Source: Endomicrobium sp.
GTDB lineage: Bacteria > Elusimicrobiota > Endomicrobiia > Endomicrobiales > Endomicrobiaceae
Direction of reading: 5' to 3'
NCBI GenBank assembly: GCA_031262585.1
Contig: JAISHK010000004.1
Span: 145,682-209,681 of the forward strand
DNA length: 64,000 bases
The stretch's first letter is position 1; each line of letters begins with the position of its first letter. Below the pieces are notes generated by a model, which was not told the DNA's origin, did no database searches, and saw only the letters and a list, made by a program, of their open reading frames with translations. Below are positions 48,251 to 59,253 of the stretch, in pieces. The translations under genes and the position numbers were made by a program.

Positions 48251-49394
48251 GTTAGTTAATAATTTTGTTCCTTATTTTAGTACTTACAAGATGACCTAGA
48301 TTATACCAATTTTAAATAACTAAGACAAAAATTAAATCTATATTTATTTACAAAAATATAAACTTTACTTTTTTATTTAGTTTACTAATAAAATTAAAAT
48401 CTGATATCTTATTAATTGTTAATATGAAGTTTATTGTTTTGATTTATATATGTATTTCGATTTTTAAAACATACATTCATTATAATAACTTTTTGTTATC
48501 ATAGTTCATACTATAGTTTTTACCTAATAAATTTATTACACATTAATTATACATTTTTATAATAATGACCGTTGATTTTTAAAGATTTTTGAATTTCTTA
48601 AAAATTCAAAAATTTAGAATTTTATCAGAGTTTTTCTTGACATTATAAATGTGAAGTAAAAAACGTAAAACTGATCTACTTTTCGCAACAATTTCTCAAT
48701 CTTTTAAACTCTTATTCCTCACAACTAACAAAAATTTAAAAACTAATATTATTTTTATTCTCTATAAGTTTTAACTTCCTTTCTACGTTATAAAATTAAA
48801 TTAATAAACTTTTTAAGAAAACTTTGAACATATTCAATATGTTCAAAACCTTATTGTCTTTATATAAACTTTACAGAAATCTATTATCCATAACACTTTT
48901 GAGCAGTAAATATTAAGAGATTTTTAAGTATCTAATCTATTCAATTTTTCAATAATATCAATATTACTAAATATAAAAACTTATTCTATCATTTGTGAAT
49001 TAAATTATAACAAATAAACAACTCTAAAAGTTTAAAAAGGCAAATAAATAATTAAATATTAAAAATATAAAACAAACTAAATTTTTATATGCATAACAAA
49101 AAAGACATTTTATAAGGTTTTAAATTTGCTTTTGAGTTTAAGTATGGGCTTGTAGGAAATAAAATTTTGATTTTAAAGTTGAATTAAAAAGAAAAAAGTA
49201 CTCAAATTAATATTTTTTGATTAAACTGATATATATTCTCTATTTTATTTAAAAATTATTTGGAAGTAATGCAATTCTTAATTGTAGAATAAATTTTACA
49301 TATAATTCTATTTAGAAAATTGTCATATTGTTAAAAGGATTTGATTTTTGTACAATTTAATATAGATAGATGCTTTTTAGGAGTATTTTAACCA
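48251..49394. other. 1.1 kb gene-free stretch between divergent operons
   Basis: No intact gene. Base composition changes here: the right half carries more G than C on the + strand (12 G to 1 C in 49,141-49,200), unlike most deserts in the window. A + strand frame near 49,090-49,185 (MHNKKDIL, stop, GFKFAFEFKYG, ends after about 33 codons) is a decayed remnant of unknown type. Confidence 0.5.
49328..49356 (+). promoter_or_regulatory. Probable promoter of gatC-corA-gatA
   Basis: TTGTTA (49328-49333), a 17-base spacer and TACAAT (49351-49356) would start transcription about 30 bases before the gatC ATG, leaving the GGAG ribosome site in a short leader. Confidence 0.55.
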
Positions 49395-49688
49395 ATGTTA
49401 AAAAAAGAACTTGAAACTACATCTTTTCTTGCAAGAATAAACATTAAAGATAAAGAAAAAGAAAAATATTTAGCTGATATTAATGCTATGCTTAATTATA
49501 TTAAAATTTTACAAGAACCTGATGTGAAAAATTTAAAACCCACAACACACGTTACAAAAATCAGAAATGTATGGAGAGAAGATATTGTAAAACCTTGTCC
49601 TAGAGATGTTATAAGACAGATGTTAGATATGGCTCCTGAAAAAGAAAAAACTTTTTATAAAATTAAAAAGGTAATAAGCACAGAATGA
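49395..49688 (+). CDS. gatC: Asp/Glu-tRNA amidotransferase subunit C
   Basis: GatC is the small subunit (97 residues) that stabilises GatA and GatB; the complex converts Glu-tRNA-Gln and/or Asp-tRNA-Asn to the amidated form. The sequence has the typical helical N-terminus, the central YLADINAMLNYIKILQEPDV, and a tail with VWREDIVKPC. GGAG lies 12 bases before the ATG. Its last four bases overlap the start of corA, an unusual partner between gatC and gatA. Confidence 0.9.
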   Translation: MLKKELETTSFLARINIKDKEKEKYLADINAMLNYIKILQEPDVKNLKPTTHVTKIRNVWREDIVKPCPRDVIRQMLDMAPEKEKTFYKIKKVISTE

Positions 49689-50677
49689 TAAAAGCAATTT
49701 ATTCTATTAATAGTACGATTACCACAGAATATGATGCATTAAGGATTGCACAGGATTATGATAGAAAACCTAATATTATGTGGATTGATATCCATTTAGA
49801 AAACCATGAACTAACACATAATGAGGCAATTTTGCTTTCTCAATCATTTAAATTTCATGAAATGTCCATTGAAGATTGTCTTTTTGCTCAATACTATCCT
49901 AAAATGGAAGAATTTGAAAACTACGTTTTCGTAGCAATACATGGGATACAGCTCAAACCTAACTATCTTCAAGAATTTGAAGACAGCATTTACGAATTAA
50001 ATCTTTTTGTAAGCAAAAAGTTTATAATTACCGTACATACTGAAGAATTGTTTTTCTTAGAAACCATTTTTGAAAAAACAAAATTAAGACCTCAAGTTGA
50101 AATGAGAAGTTTGGCAAATATGCTTTATAATATTTTCAACAAGGTTATTTCTAGTTATGAGTTTACATTAGAAAAATTTGATGATAAAATGGGATATCTT
50201 GAAGATGCCGTTCTTGAACATCCCGAAACAGAAGATATGGAAGAAATACTTGATATTAAAAAGGCAATTTTTGCCATGAGAAAGATAGCCGAATCTCAAC
50301 AAACTGCATATGTTTATTTTACCAGAGCAAATAACAATTTAAGCTCAAAGGAATATCTTGTGTATTTTCGAGATATTTATACACAATGCTTCAGAATAAA
50401 CCAAGCTATAATTATGCGAAGTCAGATGATTGTAAGCTTAATAGAAGTATACATGTCCAGCGTGACTCTAAAACTTACAGAAGTTATGAAATTTTTAACC
50501 ATAATAGCTACAGTTTTAATGCCAGTCCTTATTGTATCCGGATATTATGGGATGAATGTAGCCTTTCCAGAATATAAGGTTATTGGCGAGGGAGGGGTTT
50601 GGTTTCTTGCCATTGGGTTAATGATTGTAACAATAATAGCAATGTTCATTTATTTTAAAAAGAAAAAATGGTTTTAA
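49685..50677 (+). CDS. corA: CorA family magnesium/metal ion transporter
   Basis: This inner-membrane pentameric channel takes up Mg2+ and sometimes Co2+ or Ni2+. In the 330-residue protein a long cytoplasmic domain is followed by two C-terminal membrane helices joined by the signature YGMN (in SGYYGMNVAFPEY). The second helix (GVWFLAIGLMIVTIIAMFIYF) is followed by a Lys-rich end, KKKKWF. It overlaps gatC by four bases and ends six bases before gatA, so it is translated within the gat operon. It is intact. A functional link to amidotransferase is not known; the location is probably chance insertion or shared expression. Confidence 0.95.
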   Translation: MIKAIYSINSTITTEYDALRIAQDYDRKPNIMWIDIHLENHELTHNEAILLSQSFKFHEMSIEDCLFAQYYPKMEEFENYVFVAIHGIQLKPNYLQEFEDSIYELNLFVSKKFIITVHTEELFFLETIFEKTKLRPQVEMRSLANMLYNIFNKVISSYEFTLEKFDDKMGYLEDAVLEHPETEDMEEILDIKKAIFAMRKIAESQQTAYVYFTRANNNLSSKEYLVYFRDIYTQCFRINQAIIMRSQMIVSLIEVYMSSVTLKLTEVMKFLTIIATVLMPVLIVSGYYGMNVAFPEYKVIGEGGVWFLAIGLMIVTIIAMFIYFKKKKWF

Positions 50678-50683
50678 CTACTT

Positions 50684-52123
50684 ATGATTAGAGTAAAAGA
50701 ATTAAAGGTAAAAATTTGTTCCAGTGAAAAAAAAAGCATAGATGTAGTAAAGGCTTGTTTCAATCGCATTAAAAAGGTTGAACCAAAAATAAAAGCTTTT
50801 CTTAAATTAAACGAAGAAAACTCCTTAAAGCAAGCCGAAAAAATTGATAACCTAAACATAAAAAAAGGCTTACTTGAAGGTATTCCTATAGGTATAAAAG
50901 ATAATATTATGGTTAAAGGGGAAAGTATGACTTCTGCATCTAAATACCTATATAATTACATTTCTCCTTATGACGCCACTGTAATAGAAAAACTTAAAAG
51001 CGCTGGAGCAATTTTCATAGGAAGAACTAATATGGATGAGTTCGCGATGGGTGGATCAACAGAAACATCTGCCTATCAAAAAACCGCAAATCCTTGGAAC
51101 GTCGAGTTTATTCCCGGCGGTTCTTCTGGTGGAAGTGCAGCGGCGGTAAGTGCAGGTATGGTTCCTTTTGCATTAGGTTCAGACACAGGTGGCTCAATAA
51201 GACAGCCGGCAAGTTTTTGTGGAATAGTTGGATATAAACCTTCTTATGGTTTAATAAGCAGGTATGGAGCTTGTGCTTTAGCATCTTCTTTTGACCAAAT
51301 AGGCACTCTTTCAAAAACTGTAATAGATTCAGCTTTGTTAACAAGCGTTATTGCTGGTAAAGATTACAGAGATCCGGTTTGTCAGCCAAACGATTGGATA
51401 GATTATACATACGATTTGGATAGCTCCTCAGTATGCGCATTAAGAACTATCAAACTTGGAATTCCAAAACAATTTCGCGATTATAAAACAGACTTTGAGA
51501 TAGCTAAATATTTTAACGACGCTGTAAACAAACTAGAGCTTGAATGCTCTCAAATAATAGAAATAGACGTACCTGCTTATAAATATGTTCCTGCTTTATA
51601 TAAAGTTATTATGTGTGCTGAAGTTTCTGCAAATATCGCAACTTTTGACGGAATTCGTTATGGATATAGATCGCCTAATGGAAAAGATTTAAATGATGAA
51701 TATGCAAAGTCACGTACTGAATCTTTAGGAGATGAAGTTAAGAAAAGAATATTATTTGGCACTTATGTTTTAGAAGCGAAAAATTATCATAAATATTACA
51801 ATAAAGCACAGAAAGTCAGAACATTGCTTATTAATCAGCTGACCGATGCATATAAAAAATGCGATTTTATATTTACACCAGCCACCTTGCAAATGCCTGT
51901 AAGGTTTGGAAATGTTCTTCCTGAAGAATGTGATATTTTTCTTATAGCTGCAAATCTTGCTGGTCTTCCAGGGATTACAGTACCGTGTAGCTTTACAAGT
52001 TCCGGTATGCCAATGGGAGTGCATTTTATGGGGCCAAGATTTTCTGATCAAAAACTTTTTAAAATGGCGAGTGCATTTGAAAAAATTTCTAATTTTAACA
52101 TAGATAAATACCCTATTTTGTAA
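50684..52123 (+). CDS. gatA: Asp/Glu-tRNA amidotransferase subunit A
   Basis: GatA is the glutaminase-type amidase subunit that releases ammonia for GatB. It has 479 residues. The amidase Lys-Ser-Ser triad is present: GIKDNI, PGGSSGGSAAAVSAG and GSDTGGSIRQPAS. The whole amidase-signature core is intact, ending in PGITVPC and MGVHFMG. It starts six bases after corA without a clear ribosome site, so it may depend on coupling. gatB follows only after 1.1 kb of decayed sequence. Confidence 0.97.
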   Translation: MIRVKELKVKICSSEKKSIDVVKACFNRIKKVEPKIKAFLKLNEENSLKQAEKIDNLNIKKGLLEGIPIGIKDNIMVKGESMTSASKYLYNYISPYDATVIEKLKSAGAIFIGRTNMDEFAMGGSTETSAYQKTANPWNVEFIPGGSSGGSAAAVSAGMVPFALGSDTGGSIRQPASFCGIVGYKPSYGLISRYGACALASSFDQIGTLSKTVIDSALLTSVIAGKDYRDPVCQPNDWIDYTYDLDSSSVCALRTIKLGIPKQFRDYKTDFEIAKYFNDAVNKLELECSQIIEIDVPAYKYVPALYKVIMCAEVSANIATFDGIRYGYRSPNGKDLNDEYAKSRTESLGDEVKKRILFGTYVLEAKNYHKYYNKAQKVRTLLINQLTDAYKKCDFIFTPATLQMPVRFGNVLPEECDIFLIAANLAGLPGITVPCSFTSSGMPMGVHFMGPRFSDQKLFKMASAFEKISNFNIDKYPIL

Positions 52124-53187
52124 CTTAATTATAAAATAAAATGATGATATTTGAAAAAACAACTATTAATTAGGAATGTTATAGCTACTAGTTATTTTTA
52201 ATCAATAATTTAATTAAAAATGAAATTAGAAAAATACAAAATACTTGAAAATCTTGTCATAAATCGCACGAAATAAGCAAGACTCTGAAATATTCTTATA
52301 ACAAATTTTACTGTTATAAAAAGTTACCTAACAAAGAAATTTGCCAAAATCTTTTTAACATTTTTAAAAGTAGTAATTTTGTTTAATATTTTCATCTACA
52401 CGATTGATGGATGCATCATTTTAATGATTGATTTAGAGAACAGCAGGTTCAATAATCATATTTAAATAATATGCCTAAAAGTAGAAATATAGCACTAAAC
52501 GTAAATAAAAAACTAAATATTAAAAGTATAGATATGTTAGGTAAAGAAAATAAGATGAAAAACTATCCGCGATGAAACAAAACATAAGGAAGTTCCAGGA
52601 TAGCATAAAAACATAGTGAATACGGGTTAGTTTTAAAACCAGCTTACAAATAATAATTTTAATTCAAAAATCTTATAGATAACAAAAATCTAGTCATATC
52701 ATAAAATGTAAAAAATATGAAATAAAATGCTCAAATATAGAAAACAGTTTAATTCGTATGAAGAAAACGAAATTAAAATTATGCATAATCCAGATTATAA
52801 AAGACGTCTTTCATCAAATATAATAAAAATACAAATTCATTAAGATAGATAGATAGATAGATAGATATTTTTTAATTCCTAAAGTTAAATGAAAGTTGAA
52901 GTTTCAATTTTTAGATGTTTACAGTGCTAGTGCGCTAGTTTTAAAAATAAGAAAAAGTTTAATGAATATAAATCAGATGCAGAATATTTTAAAATTTATG
53001 AAAAGATGAAAAATATTAAATAAAATTTATCTGAAAAAACAGGATAAGATATTTTAGACATGGCTAAAATTAGTGTTCAATGAATTTTTAATTTAATAAT
53101 AAGCAATATTAATTTTGAAAATAAGGAAGTATAAATAAATATGTAAAGTTTTCTTTATATTCTTCACGATCTGTTTTAATATTAACA
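52124..53187 (+). pseudogene. 1.1 kb scar between gatA and gatB; faint S4-like remnant
   Basis: The + strand is purine-rich and holds decayed + strand frames. At 52,471-52,647 the frame MPKSRNIALN...MLGKENKMKNYPR, stops, HSEYGLVLK resembles the N-terminal half of ribosomal protein S4 (compare the family pattern TGKE..KR.Y.PGQHG..RKKLSEYGLQL). At about 52,990-53,090 NLSEKTG-stop-DILDMAK is a weaker echo of the S4 TGENLLQLLE segment. The distance between the two is about 300 bases too long, so an insertion or a chance match must be allowed for. A (GATA)6 repeat lies inside. Confidence 0.25.
52844..52867 (+). repeat. Tetranucleotide repeat (GATA)6
   Basis: Six uninterrupted copies of GATA lie in the scar between gatA and gatB. 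No intact gene or promoter is near enough to be switched by it. Confidence 0.9.
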
Positions 53188-53216
53188 TTGACAATCGTTT
53201 GCGGTTAAATTACTAA
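53188..53216 (+). promoter_or_regulatory. Possible separate promoter for gatB
   Basis: A perfect TTGACA (53188-53193) and a weak TACTAA (53211-53216) are 17 bases apart, with AGGA and the gatB ATG directly downstream. It suggests that gatB is expressed independently of gatCA. Confidence 0.45.
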
Positions 53217-53234
53217 AAATAACAGGATAAAAAA

Positions 53235-54692
53235 ATGACTAATTATGAAGCAATTATAGGACTTGAAGTACATTTGCAAATTAATACAAAATCAAAAATT
53301 TTTTGCGAATGTTCAACACAATTCGGTGCAGAACCAAACGCAAATACTTGTGTAATTTGCACATCTCAACCTGGAGCTATTCCAATATTAAATAAAAAAG
53401 CTGTAGAGGCTATAGTTAAAACCGGACTTGCATTAAATTTTACTATTAATAAGCAGTGTACTTTTGCAAGAAAGCAATATTTTTATCCCGACGTTGCTAA
53501 AAACTATCAAATTACACAATCAGAACCTCCACTTTGTTCTAAAGGTAAACTTACAATTACAATAAATAAACAAGAAAAAGTTATTAATATTACCAGAATA
53601 CATCTTGAAGAAGATGCGGGAAAACTTATTCATGAAATAGGAAGTCGAAAATTAGATTATTCTCTTTTAGATTTAAATAGAGCAGGTATAGGATTAATGG
53701 AGCTTGTTACAGAACCTGAATTGGTTTCCCCTCAAGAAGCATTCGAATTTTTAACCGAGCTAAAAAATATTGTTGAATATTTAAGAACTTCAGAATGTGA
53801 TATGGAAAAAGGAAAAATGCGGTGCGACGTAAATGTTAGTATTCGTCCTATAGGCCAAAAGAAGCTTGGTACTAGAGTCGAAATCAAAAATATGAACTCC
53901 ATATCCGGAGTAAGGGATGCTATAGCTTACGAAGTTGAAAGACAAAAAAAAATTCTTAAAACTGGTGGGAAGATCTTACAAGAAACAAGACTTTGGGAGG
54001 CCGATGAGGGTGTAACAAAATCAATGCGATCAAAGGAAAACGCTTTAGACTATAGATATTTCCCAGAACCAGATTTAGTACCATTTGATTTATCAGATTC
54101 ATTTATTGAAGAGCTACAAAAACAAATCCCTGAATTACCTAAAGCAAGAAAAGCAAGATTCATAAAAGATTATAATCTATCGGAATATGATGCTAGTTAT
54201 TTAACCTCTACAAAAGCACTAGCTGATTATTATGAAGAAGCTTTAAATACTCTTAAAGATAAAAAATCAGCTGCGAAACTTATTGTAAATTGGATTTTTA
54301 CAGAATTAAATGCAAAACTGAATATTTCAAAAACTTGTATAAGCAAATCATCAATTTCTAGTCGAAATTTAGCAAAATTAGTTTCTCTTATTTTGGATGG
54401 AACAATTTCCGGAAAAATAGCCAAAATCGTTTTTGAAGAAATGTATAAAAATTCTACAGATCCTCAATTAATAATAAAAGAGAAAGGATTATTACAAATT
54501 TCTGATGAAATTACTATTATTAAAATATGTAAAGAAGCTATTTCTGAAAATTCAAAAGCAGTTTCAGAGTTTAAGGCAGGCAAAAAAAAAGCCCTTGGTG
54601 CTATAATTGGATTAGTTATGAAAAAATCTAATGGACAAGCAAATCCTAAAGTTGTTAATGAAATTTTATTGAAGGAATTAAAAGATAATTAA
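53235..54692 (+). CDS. gatB: Asp/Glu-tRNA amidotransferase subunit B
   Basis: GatB binds the misacylated tRNA and performs its phosphorylation and amidation. The 485-residue protein opens with the typical [21 protein letters not shown] and a zinc-binding Cys set (C-x-C near residue 27, C-x2-C near residue 41). It includes [17 protein letters not shown] and [11 protein letters not shown], and ends in the YqeY-like tail domain with [22 protein letters not shown] lies before the ATG. With gatC and gatA it completes the GatCAB set, which usually means that GlnRS and/or AsnRS is missing from the genome. Confidence 0.97.
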   Translation: MTNYEAIIGLEVHLQINTKSKIFCECSTQFGAEPNANTCVICTSQPGAIPILNKKAVEAIVKTGLALNFTINKQCTFARKQYFYPDVAKNYQITQSEPPLCSKGKLTITINKQEKVINITRIHLEEDAGKLIHEIGSRKLDYSLLDLNRAGIGLMELVTEPELVSPQEAFEFLTELKNIVEYLRTSECDMEKGKMRCDVNVSIRPIGQKKLGTRVEIKNMNSISGVRDAIAYEVERQKKILKTGGKILQETRLWEADEGVTKSMRSKENALDYRYFPEPDLVPFDLSDSFIEELQKQIPELPKARKARFIKDYNLSEYDASYLTSTKALADYYEEALNTLKDKKSAAKLIVNWIFTELNAKLNISKTCISKSSISSRNLAKLVSLILDGTISGKIAKIVFEEMYKNSTDPQLIIKEKGLLQISDEITIIKICKEAISENSKAVSEFKAGKKKALGAIIGLVMKKSNGQANPKVVNEILLKELKDN

Positions 54693-54792
54693 AACTTTAC
54701 ACAAATATAATTTTAATATACTTACTCTTCTAACTGTAAAAAATATGAAAAAATTAGATTATAGTTTTACTTGAAGAGAAAAACTCAATCAT

Positions 54793-55887
54793 ATGAGAAT
54801 AGTCATAAAGGTAGGCACAAGTATTCTTACGGATAAAAACAGCGGATTGTTAAACAAAAAATATATATTATGTTTGGCAAAAACTATTTCTGAACTCCAA
54901 AAAGATAACCATGAAATTCTAATAGTAAGTTCAGGCGCTGTTATCGCTGGACGTGCTCACACAGATGTAAATATCAAATCTAAAACTTTAAAATACAAAC
55001 AAGCTTTTGCAGCAATAGGACAGCCATTGATAATAAGTACTTATTCAAATGCTTTTGTAAAGTATGGTAAAATGGTGGCTCAAATTCTTCTTACAAGAGA
55101 TGTTTTTAATGAAAGAGTTAAATACTTGAATGCAAGAAACACATTAAATACTTTAATCAAAAATAATATTGTTCCAATAATAAATGAAAATGATTCTGTT
55201 TCAATAGATGAATTAAATTTTGGTGACAATGACACTTTAGCAGCACTCGTTGCTGTAACTATAAACGCAGATAAACTGGTAATTTTCACCGATGTGGATG
55301 GCTTTTATTACGGAAATCTCGCAAGATCTTCAATAATCCATAAAATTGAAAAAATTACAGAAGAAATTGAGAAATTTGCCTCAGAAAGTTCATCTAGTGG
55401 CAAGGGAACAGGCGGTATGAAAACAAAAATATCAGCCGCTAAAATTGCAGGAGCGTCTGGAGTAGATACAATAATTATGAATGGACTTAAACTTAGTTTA
55501 TTAAAAAACATAATTATGGACAATTATCATGAAGGTACGATTATTAAAGCACAAAAACAATTTTTAGAGGCAAAAAAATCGTGGATAGCTTACAGCAAAA
55601 AAACAAAAGGGACGATTTATGTTGATAAAAAGGCATCAGAAATCCTATTAAACAAAGGTAAAAGCTTGCTTGCTGTCGGTATAATAAAAGTACAAGGTAA
55701 TTTTCAAAGAGGTGATACTGTTAACATTGCCTGTACAGATACTAAAAAAGATTTTGCAAGAGGATTAACAAATTATGATAATGTAACACTTGAAAAAATA
55801 AAAGGTAAAAAAAGCACAGATATCAAAAATTTTATGAATATAATAGAAGACGAAGTCATACATAGAAATAAGTTAGTTTTGATATGA
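54793..55887 (+). CDS. proB: Glutamate 5-kinase
   Basis: The first enzyme of proline synthesis phosphorylates glutamate. The protein has 364 residues: an amino-acid kinase domain (KVGTSILTD, VSSGAVIAGR, PIINENDSVS, DNDTLAALVA, GKGTGGMKTKI) and a C-terminal PUA domain from about residue 270. It is 100 bases after gatB on the same strand. proA, its usual neighbour, is not present downstream; the next 3.4 kb holds no intact gene, so either proA is elsewhere or the pathway is broken. Confidence 0.95.
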   Translation: MRIVIKVGTSILTDKNSGLLNKKYILCLAKTISELQKDNHEILIVSSGAVIAGRAHTDVNIKSKTLKYKQAFAAIGQPLIISTYSNAFVKYGKMVAQILLTRDVFNERVKYLNARNTLNTLIKNNIVPIINENDSVSIDELNFGDNDTLAALVAVTINADKLVIFTDVDGFYYGNLARSSIIHKIEKITEEIEKFASESSSSGKGTGGMKTKISAAKIAGASGVDTIIMNGLKLSLLKNIIMDNYHEGTIIKAQKQFLEAKKSWIAYSKKTKGTIYVDKKASEILLNKGKSLLAVGIIKVQGNFQRGDTVNIACTDTKKDFARGLTNYDNVTLEKIKGKKSTDIKNFMNIIEDEVIHRNKLVLI

Positions 55888-58800
55888 CAAAGTTATTTAA
55901 TAAGTTTTATGATGCTAATATTTAAATGTAGCTTTTAGTACTGTTTTCTTTATATATAAAATACAGCAACTTTGATTTTTTTGATTGGATAATTTAAATA
56001 TATCTATAAGTTTCTATTGGAGCCAATAAAAGTTCACAGTTTAATATTTGAAAACGAATCGTTTTTGCATGGCAGGCATTCTTATATTCTTAAGCTTATC
56101 AAATTTATAGATGAAGCAAAGTATATAATATTAAAATTATATCTACAACTCTCTTTTAATCTTGTTTTAAATAATTATAAATTAAAATAAAAAGCTCTGT
56201 GTGCCGTGCCAAAAGTTAGAGAACATTTCATGCAACATTTAACGAAGTCACGATCCATGGGGTTGCTATACAATATTTTATTCAAGAATTTTTAAATACA
56301 TTTTCAATATTAACACTCTTTGTTTTAAACTCAAAAAATACCAGATTTAACTTTAAAAAGTTATTAATTTAGTTGAAAGACTAAAATATTGTCAAAAACT
56401 AAAGAATCTGTGAATTCCATATTTAGTCTCTAGTAATTGAAAAACTCTTTTGTTGAACTTATAATTTTCATCACAAAAATAATTTTCAATATTATACCCT
56501 GCGATATTTTGATTTTTTTGTAAAAAGCAATAAACTCAATCACAATTAATTGAATAGTTACAATTCATTATGAAAATCTTTTAAAAAAAACTATATTTTT
56601 ATTTATCTGCACGATTGTTATAATCTTCTTTTATGATAAAAATTTATTCCTGATGAAATCTTTTAATGATTTTATTTTAATATATTTCAAGTTTTTAAAC
56701 ATCGTTTTTATTTTTTCAAACAATGATCTTGTTTTTGTCAATTTTATACTTGTGAAGTAAAAAGAATTTTAAAAAACTTTTCAAAAGATTTTAGTGTACC
56801 TACGAACTAAAATAATTCTTTATAATTTGTAATTTTATTTTTTAAAAGTTCAAATATTTTCAATTTTGGCGATTTCACATACTAATCTTGCTATTTTTTT
56901 AAATTTATTAGTTCAAAATTTAAAATTTATTTGCAAAATCTTTTTATATTTGACATCCTATCTCTAGACTATTGTCCACTACAAAACCTTAAAATTATTT
57001 TTGACATTTTTTTGAGTTCGCTATTTCTGTTTAAAAGATTTACTGCTATCACACCTAATGAATTAATCACATAGTAAGGCAAACAACATTATTTAAATTA
57101 TTATAGATATACCTCACAGCAAATATTTTTTTTAAAATAATTCAAAAAATTTCGCTTTTAATACTGAAGAGAAAACGCAAACTGAATTTATTCTTATTAA
57201 ATTTTCTTGATGATCTTTTATAAAATTACAAGATAACCCTTTTAAAATTTAAAATAATACAAATTTATTAAAATTTAACATACTAAAAAACTTTCAAGAT
57301 TATATAACTTTGTCAATTATTATCAAATCACCATATTTTACATATGAACTTCCTACAGCACTTCTTAAGTGAAAAAATATTTTTAAACGTTGTTTTTGTA
57401 GATATAAAATTGTATCACATGCAAGAAAGTTGTTTTTTAAAGCAATAACTGTTATACCCCAAACATTTATCAATTTAGTAAAAAGACCGTTAAAAATCTT
57501 ATTTGAAAAACGATATGTTAAAAATTTTATATAATTGAAAACACCAATTTAGTTCACTATTTTTTTGTTTCATCTCTCAAATATTTCATTTCAAAGCTAG
57601 CAATTTTGCACTAGAACATAAAAATAATTTTATTACTATTTAAAAAACTAATATTATTTTTAAAATCCATTAAAGACTGCTAATTTACATGATAATAAAG
57701 TTTGTAATATTACATCACATATATTTGCAACAAATAAGTTTAATAAAAATCAAACTGACTAAAATAATAAACCCATTTTCAGACCATTTTGCAATAGTTG
57801 ACGTGATATTTACACACAACTCTAGTTAAATTTTACTACAGCTAATCAAGCTACTAAACTTTTCATACATCTTGCAATGATAAAATATCTAACAAAAATT
57901 AAAACTAACCTATCTTTTATAATGTCACTTCAACTACAATTTCTTTTTGTTATCAAATTTACTCCTACTATTCTAACTCTCTATTTCTCTCACAATCTAA
58001 ATTACTATATATATTGCTACAACTATTTTTTCTATACTTTACATCACACTATTTATGCTTTACAACATCACTTCACCCATCAACTATAAATTATATCTCT
58101 TTACTGTACTTCCCTCTCCCACTGTTTTACTCGTCAGCATTATTTTCTATCTAAATTCCCTCTAATTTCGATTCATAACTATTGTACTAATCGAAAACGT
58201 TCTAAATATTGCCTTTTCCTTCACTAATCTATTTATCATCATCAAATGGACTTAATTTGTCTCTTTTAATAACTTCGCGCTATTATTCTCTTTACCATAA
58301 GATTAAGTCAATTTATCTTCTATCTTGTGTCCAAGATTCCCCAAACTTTACTCAACTACTCTTCTTCTTGATTAAACATTTTTCTCAATAAAACCGCCTA
58401 CAACAAATACAGTGTAGACGCCATTGATCTAAATCCTTTACCATTGAGAATGGATATTAATACTTTCCCCACTTTACATTGCGCGAGACCCTTATAGTTA
58501 CAAATTAGTTTCACCTATTAATATCATTTTGTGATACTCTTTCGCAGCAGAAATCTTGCGAACTTTCTGAAGTGCCGGTTACTCTTTTTCAGACCGAGGA
58601 AACAGCTGGAAAATTTTCTGTACTTCAGTCGAATATTTTGGCATCTGAATTGTTCCCAAACTTGCTTGAAATTTTTGAGATCCTGTTTCTTTTTTAATAT
58701 CAATTACAAATAAATCAGTTCTTTCTACTATACATTTTTGTGCATATTTGTTTATAACTTACAAAATTCAAAAAGTTTCAATCTTTACTAACTTCTTAAA

Positions 58801-59253
58801 CTCGAGCTTCTACATTGTTTCTTTTTGACACAGGAACACAATATGTAGTTTAAATTTTTTCTTATGATAACATTGATATTGGTATAAAACATAACTACAA
58901 TCCCATATAAATAAGTACTATACTATACCATTAAAATATTTTTTCAATAAGTATAGTGAAATTAATAGATATAATCCATCATTTCGATATTATTTAAATT
59001 TTAAAGTTTATAGTAAAAAATAAAAGAAGATAAGACATCAGTGCCAATAACAGAAAAAAACAAACACTCGTACATTCTAAAGTAACAATACATATTAAAT
59101 ACAACCAAAACGCATAACGATCAATAAGTAACTGGTCCCTTTTTTCGACTTAAAAGGTAACGATAATAAAAACACAGTTGATACCCAATCAAAAATTAAC
59201 ACACAACTCAACTTACTTCTTAAAATTAAAAAAAGTACAACGTTACATTTTCG
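55888..59253. other. 3.4 kb desert downstream of proB
   Basis: No intact gene. Around 56,030-56,290 the + strand has protein-like runs in alternating frames (FLHGRHSYILKLIKFIDEAK, then EVTIHGVAIQYFIQEFL), which I cannot assign and which do not look like proA. Around 58,150-58,700 a GC-richer minus-strand frame reads through about 180 codons with roughly ten stops (includes SLGTIQMPKYSTEVQKIF and NNSAKLLKETN). It may be an old mobile-element or accessory gene. Skew shifts from balanced at 56-57 kb to strongly C-rich by 58 kb (16 C to 1 G in 57,961-58,020). Confidence 0.5.

Noticed and set aside
55888-56300. Remnant of proA after proB
   Set aside because: The readable runs here show none of the ProA motifs, so the position alone is not enough.
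58150-58700. ISAs1-like transposase remnant
   Set aside because: A short HKIEDKL run loosely recalls the transposase H-x-IENxLHW motif, but the rest does not align and there are no terminal repeats.
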